DNA of 64,000 nt from Paraburkholderia oxyphila NBRC 105797 (GCF_000685075.1 NZ_BAYD01000006.1:62001-126000); one strand, 5' to 3'; counted from the first letter of the stretch, positions 51,166 to 61,857 are shown. Numbers and translations: made by a program. The notes: generated from the letters alone by a model not told the origin.

Positions 51166-52764
51166 TCAGTTCGCGGCCGTGGCGGCGCTTGCGGACGAGG
51201 CCGCCGAGGGCGCGGGCGGCACGGTCCACGGCGCGTCGCGCCACGGGCCGCCGTTCACGTCGCTTTGGCCGTTTGCACTTGGGGCGTCGCTGCCGGTTTC
51301 GACCGGTGGCACAAGGCCTGCGTCGTGCGCGTCGAAGCCGCCGCCGAGCGCCGTGATGAGCGCCATCTGCTGGTCGCGGCGCTGCATCTTGAGGTTCGAG
51401 ACGGTTTGCTCCGCGGCGAGACGGTTCTGGTCGGCGTTGAGCACCTGGAGCTGCTCCGAGAGCCCCGCCTTGTAGCGAATCACGGCGAGCTGGTACGCCT
51501 TGGTCGAGGCGTCGAGCGCGCGCTGGGCGTCCACGAGCTGCTGGTCCGCCGAGCGGATCGACGAGACCTGCGTGGCCACTTCCTGGAACGCGTTGATGAG
51601 CGTCTGGTTGTAGTTCGCCACATCGAGGTCGAAGTCGGCATAGCGGCCCTTCAACTGCGCGCGCAGCGCGCCCGCGTCGAAGATCGGCAGATGCACGGCC
51701 GGGCCGAAGTTCATCTGACGGCTCGAGAAGGTGAGGAATTTGCCCCAGCCGAATGCATCGAGGCCGGCGGCCGCCGCGAGGTTCACGTCCGGATAGAACT
51801 CGGCCTTGGCTTCCTTCACGTCGTGCATCGCGGCCTCGACCTGCCAGCGCGCGGCGACGATGTCGGGCCGGCGCGCCACGAGGTCGGCGGGCAGGTTGCT
51901 GGGCAGGGCCACCTTGGCGACCGGGTTGAGCACCGGCTGCGCGATCTGCAGGCCGCGGTCCGGGCCCTTGCCGAGCAGCGCGCCCAGCTGATAGCGCACG
52001 TTCTGGATCTGGCCGTCGATCTGCGTGAGGTTGGCCTGGCTCGTCGCGATGTTGCCGTTCGCGGTCTGGCGCTCGACGTTGGTGTCGAGGCCCGCCACCA
52101 CGCGGCCGTCGGTGATCGTGCCGATGGTCTTGCGGTTGTCGATTTCGCGCGCGGCGATGTCGCGCAGCGCGTAGAGCTGGGCGAGCTGGTTGTAGGTGCG
52201 CGCGACCGAGGCGGCGAGCGTGATGCGCGCCTGCTGCATGTCGGCCTGGGCGGCGCGCTGCTGCGAGACGGCCTGGGCGAGGCGCTGGCGGTTCTTGCCC
52301 CAGAGGTCCAGATCCCACGACGCGCTCGCGAGGACGTTGTTCTCGCTATACCAGCTGCCACCGTAAGGCGGCGGGAAGATCGTGTTTTCCGTGTAGATCT
52401 CGCGGGTCCACGAATAGCTCGCGTTGGCCTTCGGGTAGAGCGCCGCTTTCGACGTATCGATATACGACGATGCCTTGGCGATGCGCGCCTGCGCCTGCGC
52501 GATGGTGGGGTTGCCCTCGAGCGCTTCGTCGATCAGCCTGGGCAGCTGCGGGTCGCCGAACTGCTGCGCCCAATCGAGCGTCGGCCATTGGCCGCCCTCG
52601 GCCGGAATGCTCTGCGAGGTCTCGAACTGTTGCGGTTGCGCGATGGTCTTGTCGCTCTTGACGCCGAAGTAGTTCGCGCAGCCCGCGAGCGCGAGTGTCG
52701 CCACCGCGGCGGCGACGGCTCCCCGGCAGGAGAGCGCTGGCGCAAACTGGGTTTGAGGTTTCAT
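51166..52764 (-). CDS. Outer-membrane efflux lipoprotein (NodT/OprM family)
   Basis: 532 aa from the ATG at 52764; the upstream in-frame starts lengthen the leader without benefit. It has a lipoprotein signal (VAAAVATLALAGC, lipobox LAGC) and the two OEP repeats with long helices: DWAQQFGDPQLPRLIDEALEGNPTI..., NNVLASASWDLDLWGKNR, PADLVARRPDIVAARWQVEAAMHDVKEAKAEFYPDVNL, and AYQLAVIRYKAGLSEQLQVLNADQNRL. It is the TolC-like channel of the pump, encoded 47 bp before emrA. The Ala/Ser-rich tail is not conserved in the family. Confidence 0.93.
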   Translation of the reverse strand: MKPQTQFAPALSCRGAVAAAVATLALAGCANYFGVKSDKTIAQPQQFETSQSIPAEGGQWPTLDWAQQFGDPQLPRLIDEALEGNPTIAQAQARIAKASSYIDTSKAALYPKANASYSWTREIYTENTIFPPPYGGSWYSENNVLASASWDLDLWGKNRQRLAQAVSQQRAAQADMQQARITLAASVARTYNQLAQLYALRDIAAREIDNRKTIGTITDGRVVAGLDTNVERQTANGNIATSQANLTQIDGQIQNVRYQLGALLGKGPDRGLQIAQPVLNPVAKVALPSNLPADLVARRPDIVAARWQVEAAMHDVKEAKAEFYPDVNLAAAAGLDAFGWGKFLTFSSRQMNFGPAVHLPIFDAGALRAQLKGRYADFDLDVANYNQTLINAFQEVATQVSSIRSADQQLVDAQRALDASTKAYQLAVIRYKAGLSEQLQVLNADQNRLAAEQTVSNLKMQRRDQQMALITALGGGFDAHDAGLVPPVETGSDAPSANGQSDVNGGPWRDAPWTVPPAPSAASSASAATAAN

Positions 52765-52853
52765 TGCTCGTCTCATGGCGTGAGAAGGTGAGGTAATACT
52801 GGACGTTGCAGCTATTTTTGTTTGCAGCGATCTCAAATTTGCTTGCCGCGTCA

Positions 52854-53369
52854 TCAATTGGCCGGCGGGTTTTGCCCCGCACCCGGGCCCGAATTCTGGA
52901 TAGCTTCGCAGCTATTGGAGAGAACCCGCCGCAACATGCTCTTCAGGAAGCCGATTTCCTCGGGCGTGAGGCCCTGCGAGAGCTGATCCGTCACGCTCGT
53001 GAAGATCGCCGGCATGCGCGCGGCGATGGCCTCGCCCTCGGGCGTGAGCGCAAGGCGCACGGCGCGGCGGTCCTCGGAGCTGCGCACGCGCTTGAGGAGG
53101 CCGCGCTTTTCCAGCCGGTCGACGAGGCGCGTCACCGCGCTCGCGTCGATGCCGTACTCGCGCGCGAGCTCCGCCGCGAGCACGCACTTGCCGCTCGCCA
53201 CCATGAACAGCACGCTCGCTTGCTGGCTCGTCACGCCGAGTTCGGCGACGGTGCGCTGGGTGATCAGGTTCGACATCGTCGATTTCACCCGCGAAATGAG
53301 GTAGCCAACGCTTTCGCCGAAGTCGTAATCGCGGACTTCGGGAGGTACCGTGGGAGTCGGATCCGTCAT
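52854..53369 (-). CDS. MarR-family transcriptional regulator of the efflux operon
   Basis: 171 aa. The winged helix is LGVTSQQASVLFMVASGKCVLAAELAREYGIDASAVTRLVDRLEKRGLLKRVRSSEDRRAVRLALTPEG, with the conserved DRR of the wing. It begins the leftward efflux unit, 90 bp before the lipoprotein gene. Such MarR proteins (EmrR/FarR type) repress the pump and release on binding a phenolic or lipophilic compound. The Gly/Pro-rich tail is variable. Confidence 0.93.
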   Translation of the reverse strand: MTDPTPTVPPEVRDYDFGESVGYLISRVKSTMSNLITQRTVAELGVTSQQASVLFMVASGKCVLAAELAREYGIDASAVTRLVDRLEKRGLLKRVRSSEDRRAVRLALTPEGEAIAARMPAIFTSVTDQLSQGLTPEEIGFLKSMLRRVLSNSCEAIQNSGPGAGQNPPAN

Positions 53370-53630
53370 GTTTCTGCTGCGACTGCAATGATTGACCAGG
53401 CAGCAATTATAGGGTCCGTTAGTTGACGCGGCAAGGATTTATTGTGGCAGGGCGAAGAAACCTTTGCCGGGTAAGGTCTTAATTGGGCCAGATGCGCGTG
53501 AGCAAATTGCCCCCGGCGGAGCGCTCTGCCACGAGCGGCTGCGCTAGTCCAGCCGGAAGACTGCGACCAGGGCGCCCACTTGAGCCCATTGGCGCGCCTT
53601 GGGTATGAGCACGATCAATTCATCCACACG

Positions 53631-53639
53631 TGCTATAAT
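53631..53639 (+). promoter_or_regulatory. Extended -10 promoter of typA
   Basis: TGC-TATAAT matches an extended -10 box perfectly; a recognisable -35 is not needed and not clear. It lies about 147 bases before the typA start. Confidence 0.6.
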
Positions 53640-53785
53640 TTCAGGTTCCCAAAAGTGCGTCATCGCAGCGATGCTGAACTGATCCGCCGGCCGAAAGTCC
53701 CGGGCGGATCGAGGCGGCGGCCGCGTGCCCGAGCCGGGCCTGCCAGCAGGGCATGCGCGGCGCACTCAACTGTACCCAGGTTCCT

Positions 53786-55612
53786 ATGTCCCGCGCCCTT
53801 CGCAACATCGCCATCATTGCCCACGTCGACCACGGCAAGACCACGCTCGTCGACCAACTGCTGCGCCAGTCCGGCACCTTCCGCGACAACCAGCAGATCG
53901 CCGAACGCGTCATGGACTCGAACGACATCGAAAAAGAGCGCGGGATCACGATTCTCGCGAAGAACTGCGCGGTCGAGTACGAAGGCACCCACATCAACAT
54001 CGTCGACACCCCGGGCCACGCCGACTTCGGTGGCGAAGTGGAGCGCGTGCTCTCGATGGTCGACTCGGTGCTGCTGCTCGTCGACGCCGTGGAAGGCCCG
54101 ATGCCGCAAACGCGCTTCGTCACGAAGAAGGCGCTCGCGCTCGGTCTGAAGCCCATCGTCGTCGTCAACAAGATCGACCGTCCGGGCGCGCGTATCGACT
54201 GGGTGATCAACCAGACGTTCGACCTGTTCGACAAGCTCGGCGCGACCGAAGAGCAGCTCGACTTCCCGGTCGTCTACGCCTCGGGCCTGAACGGCTACGC
54301 GTCGCTCTCCGCCGATGCGCGCGATGGCGACATGCGTCCGCTGTTCGAGGCGATCCTCGAGCACGTGCCGGTGCGCGACGCCGATCCGGAGGGTCCGCTC
54401 CAGCTCCAGATCACCTCGCTCGACTACTCGACCTACGTCGGCCGTATCGGCGTGGGCCGCATCAAGCGTGGCCGCATCAAGCCGGGTCAGCCGGTGGCGC
54501 TGCGCTTCGGCCCGGACGGCGACGTGATGAACCGCAAGATCAACCAGGTGCTGTCGTTCAGCGGCCTCGAGCGCGTGCAGGTCGAATCGGCCGAAGCCGG
54601 CGACATCGTGCTGATCAACGGCATTGAAGATATCGGCATCGGCGCGACGATCTGCGCGGTCGATACCCCCGAAGCGCTGCCGATGATCACGGTGGATGAG
54701 CCGACGCTCACGATGAACTTCCTCGTGAACTCGTCGCCGCTCGCCGGCCGCGAAGGCAAGTTCGTGACGAGCCGCCAGATCCGCGACCGTCTCACGAAGG
54801 AGCTGAACCACAACGTGGCGCTGCGCGTGAAGGACACCGGCGACGAAACCACGTTCGAAGTCTCGGGCCGTGGCGAGCTGCACCTGACGATCCTGATCGA
54901 AAACATGCGCCGCGAAGGCTACGAGCTGGCCGTGTCGCGTCCGCGCGTGGTGCTGCACGAAGTCGACGGCGTGAAGATGGAGCCGTACGAACTGCTGACG
55001 GTCGACGTCGAAGACGCCCACCAGGGCGGCGTGATGGAAGAGCTGGGGCGCCGCAAGGGAGAAATGCTCGACATGGCCTCGGACAGCCGCGGCCGCACGC
55101 GTCTGGAATACAAGATTCCGGCGCGCGGCCTGATCGGCTTCCAGGGCGAGTTCATGACGCTCACGCGCGGTACGGGGCTGATGAGCCACGTGTTCGACGA
55201 ATACGGTCCGATCCGCGAAGGCTCGCTCGGCGAGCGCCGCAACGGCGTGCTGATCTCGCAGGACGATGGCGCCGCCGTCGCCTACGCGCTGTGGAAGCTG
55301 CAGGACCGCGGCCGCATGTTCGTGAAGCCGGGCGACGCGCTGTACGAAGGCATGATCATCGGCATCCATAGCCGCGACAACGACCTCGTCGTGAATCCGA
55401 TCAAGGGCAAGCAGCTCACCAACGTGCGCGCCTCGGGCACCGACGAAGCCGTGCGCCTCGTGCCGCCGATCCAGATGTCGCTCGAGTACGCCGTGGAATT
55501 CATCGACGACGACGAGCTCGTGGAAGTCACGCCGCAGTCGATCCGTCTGCGCAAGCGCCATCTGAAAGAGCACGAGCGTCGCCGCGCAAGCCGCGAAGCC
55601 GCTGCCGAGTAA
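53786..55612 (+). CDS. typA: Ribosome-associated GTPase TypA/BipA
   Basis: 608 aa from the ATG at 53786 with CAGG upstream. The translation-factor GTPase motifs are in order: [15 protein letters not shown] (G1), ERGITIL (switch I), [15 protein letters not shown] (G3), [14 protein letters not shown] (G4) and SGLNGYAS (G5 region). EF-G-like domains III and V ([36 protein letters not shown]) and the BipA-specific C-terminal end ([19 protein letters not shown]) follow. It assists 50S assembly and stress/cold adaptation at the ribosome. Conventional in all respects; the antisense frame of 708 aa is a shadow. Confidence 0.98.
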   Translation: MSRALRNIAIIAHVDHGKTTLVDQLLRQSGTFRDNQQIAERVMDSNDIEKERGITILAKNCAVEYEGTHINIVDTPGHADFGGEVERVLSMVDSVLLLVDAVEGPMPQTRFVTKKALALGLKPIVVVNKIDRPGARIDWVINQTFDLFDKLGATEEQLDFPVVYASGLNGYASLSADARDGDMRPLFEAILEHVPVRDADPEGPLQLQITSLDYSTYVGRIGVGRIKRGRIKPGQPVALRFGPDGDVMNRKINQVLSFSGLERVQVESAEAGDIVLINGIEDIGIGATICAVDTPEALPMITVDEPTLTMNFLVNSSPLAGREGKFVTSRQIRDRLTKELNHNVALRVKDTGDETTFEVSGRGELHLTILIENMRREGYELAVSRPRVVLHEVDGVKMEPYELLTVDVEDAHQGGVMEELGRRKGEMLDMASDSRGRTRLEYKIPARGLIGFQGEFMTLTRGTGLMSHVFDEYGPIREGSLGERRNGVLISQDDGAAVAYALWKLQDRGRMFVKPGDALYEGMIIGIHSRDNDLVVNPIKGKQLTNVRASGTDEAVRLVPPIQMSLEYAVEFIDDDELVEVTPQSIRLRKRHLKEHERRRASREAAAE

Positions 55613-55661
55613 GCGTAGTCGTTGATTTTTTGCGCACTGCAATGCAAGTACGGAGACAAGA

Positions 55662-55689
55662 AAGCCGCCTCTTTGTGGGCGGCTTTTTT
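55662..55689 (+). terminator. Intrinsic terminator after typA
   Basis: AAGCCGCC / GGCGGCTT stem with an 8-base loop and a T run, 50 bases after the typA stop. Confidence 0.88.
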
Positions 55690-55802
55690 GCATCCGGCGG
55701 TAATTGCGCTGCAGTGCAAGAAGAGTGCGTTGCAAACGCCGCAAAGGCCCGTCTGCAAAGGGTTTGCGTGTGCGCTTGTGCCACATTGCAATCTATGGGG
55801 AG

Positions 55803-55818
55803 TATCACTTCTGTGATA
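55803..55818. promoter_or_regulatory. Palindrome TATCAC-TTCT-GTGATA upstream of sucA
   Basis: A perfect 6-bp inverted repeat with a 4-base spacer, about 130 bases before the sucA start in the promoter region. It is of operator size for a dimeric regulator; the regulator is unknown. Confidence 0.4.
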
Positions 55819-55948
55819 TCCTCCGCGGATGCATGATTTAGGTCCTTCCAAGCAGACTTGATTCGCAATCCGCTAAACGGTCAGGCCGTGGCGCGGAAGG
55901 TTGAGTAACCCGCTATTTCTCGAGAAACTCGAAGAAAGGTGAGCGTAA

Positions 55949-58813
55949 ATGTCGGAAACGATGAAGCAGTTTCAGCTGAACTCCTACCTGTTCGGCGGCA
56001 ATGCTCCGTATGTCGAAGAGCTATACGAAGCATATCTTGATAACCCTGCGTCCGTACCGGACACCTGGCGTGAATACTTCGACGCACTGCAAAACGTGCC
56101 GTCGTCGAGCGGCACGACCGATAACGACATCGCCCATGGGCCGATCGTCGAGTCGTTTGCCCAGCGCGCCAAGGCCAACGCGTTCATCCCGCGCGGCGGT
56201 GGCGAAGATCTCGCCACGGCGCGCAAGCAAGTATACGTTCAGTCCCTGATTGGTGCTTATCGATTCCTCGGCTCGCAATGGGCCAATCTCGATCCGCTCA
56301 AGCGCCGTGAACGTCCGAACATCCCCGAGCTCGAGCCCGCGTTCTACGACTTCACCGAAGCCGACATGGACGAGACGTTCAGCGCCACGAACCTGTATTT
56401 CGGTTTCGAGCGCGCGTCGCTGCGCGAGATCGTCAAGGCGCTGCGCGACACGTACTGCGGCACGATCGGCGCCGAGTACATGTACATCAGCGATCCTGAA
56501 CAAAAGCGCTGGTGGAAGGAGCGTCTCGAGTCGATCCGCTCGACGCCGAGCTTCTCGAACGACAAGAAGAAGCACATCCTGCAGCGCCTGACGGCCGCCG
56601 AAGGCCTCGAGCGCTTCCTGCACACCAAGTACGTCGGCCAGAAGCGCTTCTCGCTCGAAGGCGGCGAGTCCTTCATCGCCGCGATGGACGAAGTCGTCCG
56701 TCACGCGGGCGCGAAGGGCGTGCAGGAAATCGTCATCGGCATGGCCCACCGCGGCCGCCTGAACGTGCTCGTGAACACGCTCGGCAAGATGCCGTCGGAC
56801 CTGTTTGCCGAATTCGAAGGCAAGCACGTGGACGACCTGCCGGCCGGCGACGTGAAGTACCACAAGGGCTTCTCGTCGGACATCGCCACTGAAGGCGGTC
56901 CGGTCCACCTGTCGCTCGCGTTCAACCCGTCGCACCTCGAAATCGTCAACCCGGTGGTCGAGGGCTCGGCGAAGGCCCGTATGGATCGCCGCGGCGACGA
57001 CAACGGCCTGCAAGTGCTGCCGGTGCAGATCCACGGCGACGCGGCCTTCGCGGGCCAGGGCGTCGTGATGGAAACGCTGAACCTCGCGCAAACGCGCGGT
57101 TACGGCACGCACGGCACGCTGCACATCGTCATCAACAACCAGATCGGCTTCACGACCTCGGACCCGCGCGACGCACGCTCGACGCTCTACTGTACCGACG
57201 TCGTCAAGATGATCGAGGCGCCCGTTCTGCACGTGAACGGCGACGATCCGGAAGCGGTCGTGCTGGCAATCCAGCTCGCGGTCGATTTCCGCATGCAGTT
57301 CCACAAGGATGTCGTGGTCGACATCATCTGCTTCCGCAAGCTCGGCCACAACGAGCAGGACACCCCGGCGGTCACGCAGCCGCTGATGTACAAGACCATC
57401 GCGAAGCACCCGGGCACCCGTGCGCTGTACGCCGAGAAGCTCGTGCAGCAGGGCGTCATCACGGCTGAAGACGGCGACAACTACATCAAGGCCTACCGCG
57501 CCGCGATGGACGAAGGCCACCACACGATCGACCCCGTGCTCTCGAACTACAAGAGCAAGTACGCGGTGGACTGGGTGCCGTTCCTGAACCGCAAGTGGAC
57601 CGACGCCGCCGACACGGCCGTGCCGCTCGCCGAGCTCAAGCGTCTGGCCGAGCGCATCACCACGATCCCCGAGAACTTCAAGGTTCACCCGCTGGTCGAG
57701 CGCGTCATCAACGACCGCCGCGCGATGGGCAAGGGCGAAGCGAAGCTCGACTGGGGCATGGGCGAGCACCTCGCGTTCGCCTCGCTGGTCGCTTCGGGCT
57801 ACGCCGTGCGTCTCACGGGCCAGGATTCGGGCCGTGGCACGTTCACGCACCGTCACGCGGTGCTGCACGATCAGAACCGCGAGCGCTGGAACGACGGCAC
57901 CTACATCCCGCTGCAGAACATCGGCGAGAACCAGGCGCAGTTCACGGTGATCGACTCGGTGCTCTCCGAAGAAGCGGTGCTCGGCTTCGAGTACGGCTAT
58001 TCGACGGCTGAGCCGAACACGCTCGTCGCGTGGGAAGGTCAGTTCGGCGACTTCGTGAACGGCGCGCAAGTCGTGATCGACCAGTTCATCTCGTCGGGCG
58101 AAGTGAAGTGGGGCCGTGTTTCGGGTCTCACGATGCTGCTGCCGCACGGCTATGAAGGTCAGGGTCCGGAGCACTCGTCGGCGCGTATCGAGCGTTTCCT
58201 GCAACTGTGCGCCGAGCACAACATGCAGGTCGTTCAGCCGACCACGCCGGCACAGATCTTCCACGTGCTGCGCCGCCAGATGATCCGCCTGTTCCGCAAG
58301 CCGCTCATCATCTTCACGCCGAAGTCGCTGCTGCGTCACAAGGAAGCCGTGTCGGATCTGTCCGAACTCGCGAAGGGCACGTTCCAGCCGGTCATCGGTG
58401 AAGTGGACGACGCGATCGACGCGAAGAAGGTCAAGCGCGTGGTCGCCTGCTCGGGCCGCGTGTACTACGACCTCGTCGCGCATCGCCGCGAATCGAAGTC
58501 GAACGACGTCGCGATCATCCGTATCGAACAGCTCTATCCGTTCGCGCACAAGCAGTTCGAAGCGGAAATGAAGAAGTACGACAACGCGACCGAAGTGGTC
58601 TGGGTGCAGGACGAGCCGCAGAATCAGGGCCCGTGGTTCTACATCGAGCACCACCTGAAGGAAGGCATGAAGGAAGGACAGAAGCTCGCCTACAGCGGCC
58701 GTCCCGCTTCCGCCTCGCCGGCCGTCGGCTACTACGCGAAGCACTACGAGCAGCAGAAGTCGCTGATCGAAGGTGCGTTCGGCCGCCTGAAGGGCGCGCA
58801 ACTCGCGAAGTAA
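55949..58813 (+). CDS. sucA: 2-oxoglutarate dehydrogenase E1 component
   Basis: 954 aa, the normal E1o length. The N-terminal recognition segment (NSYLFGGNAPYVEELYEAYLDNPASVPDTWREYFDAL) is followed by the thiamine diphosphate domains, with GMAHRGRLNVLVNTLGK, the GDAAFAGQG segment, DFRKDVVVDIICFRKLGHNE-type loop, and the transketolase-like part (SGRGTFTHRHAVLHDQ, FEYGYSTAEPNTLVAWEGQFGDFVNGAQ). It decarboxylates 2-oxoglutarate in the TCA cycle. It heads the sucA-sucB-lpdA operon. Confidence 0.98.
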   Translation: MSETMKQFQLNSYLFGGNAPYVEELYEAYLDNPASVPDTWREYFDALQNVPSSSGTTDNDIAHGPIVESFAQRAKANAFIPRGGGEDLATARKQVYVQSLIGAYRFLGSQWANLDPLKRRERPNIPELEPAFYDFTEADMDETFSATNLYFGFERASLREIVKALRDTYCGTIGAEYMYISDPEQKRWWKERLESIRSTPSFSNDKKKHILQRLTAAEGLERFLHTKYVGQKRFSLEGGESFIAAMDEVVRHAGAKGVQEIVIGMAHRGRLNVLVNTLGKMPSDLFAEFEGKHVDDLPAGDVKYHKGFSSDIATEGGPVHLSLAFNPSHLEIVNPVVEGSAKARMDRRGDDNGLQVLPVQIHGDAAFAGQGVVMETLNLAQTRGYGTHGTLHIVINNQIGFTTSDPRDARSTLYCTDVVKMIEAPVLHVNGDDPEAVVLAIQLAVDFRMQFHKDVVVDIICFRKLGHNEQDTPAVTQPLMYKTIAKHPGTRALYAEKLVQQGVITAEDGDNYIKAYRAAMDEGHHTIDPVLSNYKSKYAVDWVPFLNRKWTDAADTAVPLAELKRLAERITTIPENFKVHPLVERVINDRRAMGKGEAKLDWGMGEHLAFASLVASGYAVRLTGQDSGRGTFTHRHAVLHDQNRERWNDGTYIPLQNIGENQAQFTVIDSVLSEEAVLGFEYGYSTAEPNTLVAWEGQFGDFVNGAQVVIDQFISSGEVKWGRVSGLTMLLPHGYEGQGPEHSSARIERFLQLCAEHNMQVVQPTTPAQIFHVLRRQMIRLFRKPLIIFTPKSLLRHKEAVSDLSELAKGTFQPVIGEVDDAIDAKKVKRVVACSGRVYYDLVAHRRESKSNDVAIIRIEQLYPFAHKQFEAEMKKYDNATEVVWVQDEPQNQGPWFYIEHHLKEGMKEGQKLAYSGRPASASPAVGYYAKHYEQQKSLIEGAFGRLKGAQLAK

Positions 58814-58830
58814 GCACACATAGAGCGAAT

Positions 58831-58895
58831 CGAACCGGGAAAGCGCGACTCATGGATCACGCGCTTTCCCGCGCTCACGTGCGCGACCCGGTTCG
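58831..58895 (+). other. Intercistronic hairpin between sucA and sucB
   Basis: A perfect 12-bp stem CGGGAAAGCGCG / CGCGCTTTCCCG (58836-58871) with a 12-base loop, and an overlapping alternative pairing CGAACCGG / CCGGTTCG (58831-58838 with 58888-58895). No T run follows, so it is probably a processing or stability element rather than a terminator. Confidence 0.5.
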
Positions 58896-58937
58896 TCATA
58901 CGGGGAAAGTCCCCCGACAAGTATTCAGGAAAATTAC

Positions 58938-60212
58938 ATGGCTATCGTAGAAGTCAAGGTCCCGCAGTTTTCGGAGTCGGTGTCGGAAGGCACGATGCTG
59001 CAGTGGAAGAAGAAGCCGGGCGAAGCTGTTGCCCAGGACGAAGTCGTCATCGAGATCGAAACCGATAAGGTCGTGCTCGAAGTGCCCGCGCCGGCTGCCG
59101 GCGTGCTGGCCGAGATCCTCGTCGGTGACGGCGCAACCGTCACGAGCGAACAGCTGATCGCGAAGATCGACACGGAAGCCAAGGCTGGCGCCGTTGCCGC
59201 GCCCGCTGCTGCTGCCGCACCGGCTGCAGCCGCTGCTCCCGCAGCCGCACCGGCCGCTGCCGCTGCCGCATCGACGGGCAGCAGCACGGTCGCATCGCCC
59301 GCCGCTTCGAAGCTGATGGCGGAGCAAGGTCTGTCGGGCAGCGACGTTGCCGGCACGGGCCGCGACGGCCGCATCACGAAGCAGGACGTGCTCGGCGCCG
59401 GCGCACCGAAGGCTGCTCCGGCAGCCGCACCGGCTGCCAAGCCGGCCGCCGCCGCGAAGCCCTCGCTGCCGCAAGTCAACGCACCGGCATCGGCTGCCAA
59501 CTGGCTCAACAACCGTCCGGAACAGCGCGTGCCGATGTCGCGTCTGCGTGCGCGTATCGCCGAGCGTCTGCTGGAGTCGCAGCAAACCAACGCCATCCTC
59601 ACGACGTTCAACGAAGTGAACATGGCGCCGGTCATGGACCTGCGCAACAAGTACAAGGACAAGTTCGAGAAGGAACACGGCGTGAAGCTCGGCTTCATGT
59701 CGTTCTTCGTGAAGGCCGCGGTCCACGCGCTGAAGAAGTTCCCGCTCGTGAACGCGTCGATCGACGGTAACGACATCGTCTACCACGGCTACTTCGACAT
59801 CGGTATCGCTGTCGGCTCGCCGCGCGGTCTGGTGGTGCCCATCCTGCGCAACGCAGACCAGATGAGCCTCGCCGACATCGAGAAGAAGATCGCCGAATTC
59901 GGCCAGAAGGCCAAGGACGGCAAGCTCTCGATCGAGGAAATGACGGGCGGTACGTTCTCGATCTCGAACGGCGGTGTGTTCGGCTCGATGCTGTCGACCC
60001 CGATCATCAACCCGCCGCAGTCGGCGATCCTCGGCGTGCACGCGACGAAGGAACGCGCGGTGGTCGAGAACGGCCAGATCGTGATCCGTCCGATGAACTA
60101 CCTCGCGATGTCGTACGACCACCGCATCATCGACGGCCGCGAAGCCGTCCTGTCGCTGGTCGCGATGAAGGACGCGCTGGAAGATCCGGCTCGCCTGCTG
60201 CTCGACCTGTAA
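58938..60212 (+). CDS. sucB: 2-oxoglutarate dehydrogenase E2 component, dihydrolipoamide succinyltransferase
   Basis: 424 aa with AGGAAAATTAC before the ATG. One N-terminal lipoyl domain ([17 protein letters not shown], the Lys is lipoylated), an Ala/Pro linker rich in AAPAA, the E1/E3-binding domain ([30 protein letters not shown]), and the catalytic domain with [41 protein letters not shown] and [14 protein letters not shown] (catalytic His/Asp). It forms the core of the complex with SucA and Lpd. Confidence 0.98.
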   Translation: MAIVEVKVPQFSESVSEGTMLQWKKKPGEAVAQDEVVIEIETDKVVLEVPAPAAGVLAEILVGDGATVTSEQLIAKIDTEAKAGAVAAPAAAAAPAAAAAPAAAPAAAAAASTGSSTVASPAASKLMAEQGLSGSDVAGTGRDGRITKQDVLGAGAPKAAPAAAPAAKPAAAAKPSLPQVNAPASAANWLNNRPEQRVPMSRLRARIAERLLESQQTNAILTTFNEVNMAPVMDLRNKYKDKFEKEHGVKLGFMSFFVKAAVHALKKFPLVNASIDGNDIVYHGYFDIGIAVGSPRGLVVPILRNADQMSLADIEKKIAEFGQKAKDGKLSIEEMTGGTFSISNGGVFGSMLSTPIINPPQSAILGVHATKERAVVENGQIVIRPMNYLAMSYDHRIIDGREAVLSLVAMKDALEDPARLLLDL

Positions 60213-60279
60213 TTCGCGTTGTAGCGCGAGCCAGGGCTCACGTCCTGCTCGCGCATCCAGTCTCACACTGAGTGTTGCG

Positions 60280-60320
60280 CGCGGAATCCGGAAGCCGGAC
60301 TCCGCGAGCCGCGCTCACGT
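60280..60320 (+). other. Intercistronic hairpin between sucB and lpdA
   Basis: CGCGGAATCCGG and CCGGACTCCGCG pair with one mismatch around AAG. The 12-mer CCGCGCTCACGT follows at 60309-60320 and also occurs after the sucA-sucB hairpin (58869-58880), so the two spacers share an element. Confidence 0.5.
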
Positions 60321-60335
60321 ATCGAAAGGATGACC

Positions 60336-61766
60336 ATGTCCAAAGAATTTGACGTCGTTGTGATCGGCGCCGGCCCTGGCGGCTATATCGCAGCGATCCG
60401 CGCCGCGCAGCTCGGCAAGTCGGTTGCCTGTATCGAAAAATGGAAGAACCCGGCCGGCGCGCTGAAGCTCGGCGGCACCTGCCTGAACGTGGGCTGCATT
60501 CCCTCGAAGGCGCTGCTCGCCTCGTCGGAAGAGTTCGAAAGCGCCCAGCATCACCTGGCCGACCACGGCATCAACGTCGGCGACGTGTCGCTCGACATCG
60601 CCAAGATGCTCGCCCGCAAGGACGGCATCGTCGAGAAGATGACCAAGGGCATCGAGTTCCTGTTCCGCAAGAACAAGATCACCTGGCTCAAGGGTCACGG
60701 CAAGTTCACGGGCAAGACCGACGCCGGCGTGCAGATCGAAGTGAGCGGCGAAGGCGAGACCGAAGTCGTCACGGCGAAGAACGTCATCATCGCGACGGGT
60801 TCGAAGGCACGCCATCTGCCGGGCATTCCGGTCGACAACAAGATCGTTGCCGACAACGAAGGCGCGCTCACGTTCGACGCGGTGCCGAAGAAGCTGGCTG
60901 TGATCGGCGCAGGCGTGATCGGTCTGGAGCTCGGTTCGGTGTGGCGCCGTCTTGGTGCCGAAGTCACGATCCTCGAAGCGCTGCCGGAATTCCTCGGCGC
61001 CGCTGACCAGTCGCTCGCGAAGGAAGCCGCAAAGCTCTTCAAGAAGCAGGGCCTCGACATTCACGTTGGCGTGAAGGTCGGCGAAGTCAAGGCCACCGAC
61101 ACGAACGTCACGATCAACTACACGGACAAGGACGGCAACGCGCAAGTGCTCGAAGCCGACCGCCTGATCGTCTCGGTCGGCCGCGTGCCGAACACCGACA
61201 ACCTCGGTCTCGAAGCGATCGGCCTGAAGGCCAACGAGCGCGGCTTCATCGACGTGGACGACCACTGCGCAACGGCGGTGCCGAACGTCTACGCGATCGG
61301 CGACGTGGTGCGTGGCCCGATGCTCGCGCACAAGGCCGAAGACGAAGGCGTGCTGGTGGCCGAGATCATCGACGGCCAGAAGCCGCACATCGACTACAAC
61401 TGCATTCCGTGGGTGATCTACACCGAGCCGGAAATCGCATGGGTCGGCAAGACGGAGCAGCAGCTGAAGGCCGAAGGCCGCGACATCAAGACGGGCCAGT
61501 TCCCGTTCATGGCCAACGGCCGTGCGCTCGGCATCAACAAGGCCGACGGCTTCGTGAAGATGATTGCCGACGCCAAGACCGACGAGCTGCTCGGCGTGCA
61601 CATCATCTCGGCTAACGCATCGGACCTGATCGCGGAAGCCGTGGTGGCGATGGAATTCAAGGCTGCCGCCGAAGACCTCGGCCGCATCTGCCATCCGCAC
61701 CCGTCGCTGTCCGAAGTCATGCGCGAAGCGGCGCTCGCCACCGACAAGCGCGCGCTCAACATGTAA
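60336..61766 (+). CDS. lpdA: Dihydrolipoamide dehydrogenase (E3)
   Basis: 476 aa from the ATG at 60336, where GAAAGG is spaced 6 bases; an ATG 6 bases earlier touches the ribosome site. FAD motif [20 protein letters not shown]; redox disulfide [19 protein letters not shown] motif [22 protein letters not shown]; second FAD segment [20 protein letters not shown]; the C-terminal interface with [10 protein letters not shown] (catalytic His-Glu region). It reoxidises lipoyl groups of the 2-oxoglutarate dehydrogenase complex. Confidence 0.98.
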   Translation: MSKEFDVVVIGAGPGGYIAAIRAAQLGKSVACIEKWKNPAGALKLGGTCLNVGCIPSKALLASSEEFESAQHHLADHGINVGDVSLDIAKMLARKDGIVEKMTKGIEFLFRKNKITWLKGHGKFTGKTDAGVQIEVSGEGETEVVTAKNVIIATGSKARHLPGIPVDNKIVADNEGALTFDAVPKKLAVIGAGVIGLELGSVWRRLGAEVTILEALPEFLGAADQSLAKEAAKLFKKQGLDIHVGVKVGEVKATDTNVTINYTDKDGNAQVLEADRLIVSVGRVPNTDNLGLEAIGLKANERGFIDVDDHCATAVPNVYAIGDVVRGPMLAHKAEDEGVLVAEIIDGQKPHIDYNCIPWVIYTEPEIAWVGKTEQQLKAEGRDIKTGQFPFMANGRALGINKADGFVKMIADAKTDELLGVHIISANASDLIAEAVVAMEFKAAAEDLGRICHPHPSLSEVMREAALATDKRALNM

Positions 61767-61827
61767 TGCATCAGGGCAGGGCGGCTATTTTTATCTAGCC
61801 GTTTTGCCTCGCAGCACCTTGGTACAG

Positions 61828-61857
61828 AGGCGGGTGGGCTTTTGCCCTCCCGCCTTT
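61828..61857 (+). terminator. Terminator of the sucA-sucB-lpdA operon
   Basis: AGGCGGG-T-GGGC / GCCC-T-CCCGCCT with a TTTT loop, a very stable hairpin with one mismatch, followed by a short T run; 62 bases after the lpdA stop. Confidence 0.75.

Noticed and set aside
49880..52318. 812-aa reading of emrA with a long N-terminal extension
   Set aside because: The first ~400 residues overlap the efflux lipoprotein gene in another frame and have no domain; the start at 51118 has a good ribosome site.
53660..55786. 708-aa minus-strand open frame over typA
   Set aside because: Antisense shadow of a certain housekeeping gene; Arg/His/Asp-rich and featureless.
56021..58819. 932-aa minus-strand open frame over sucA
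   Set aside because: Antisense shadow caused by GC-rich third positions of sucA.
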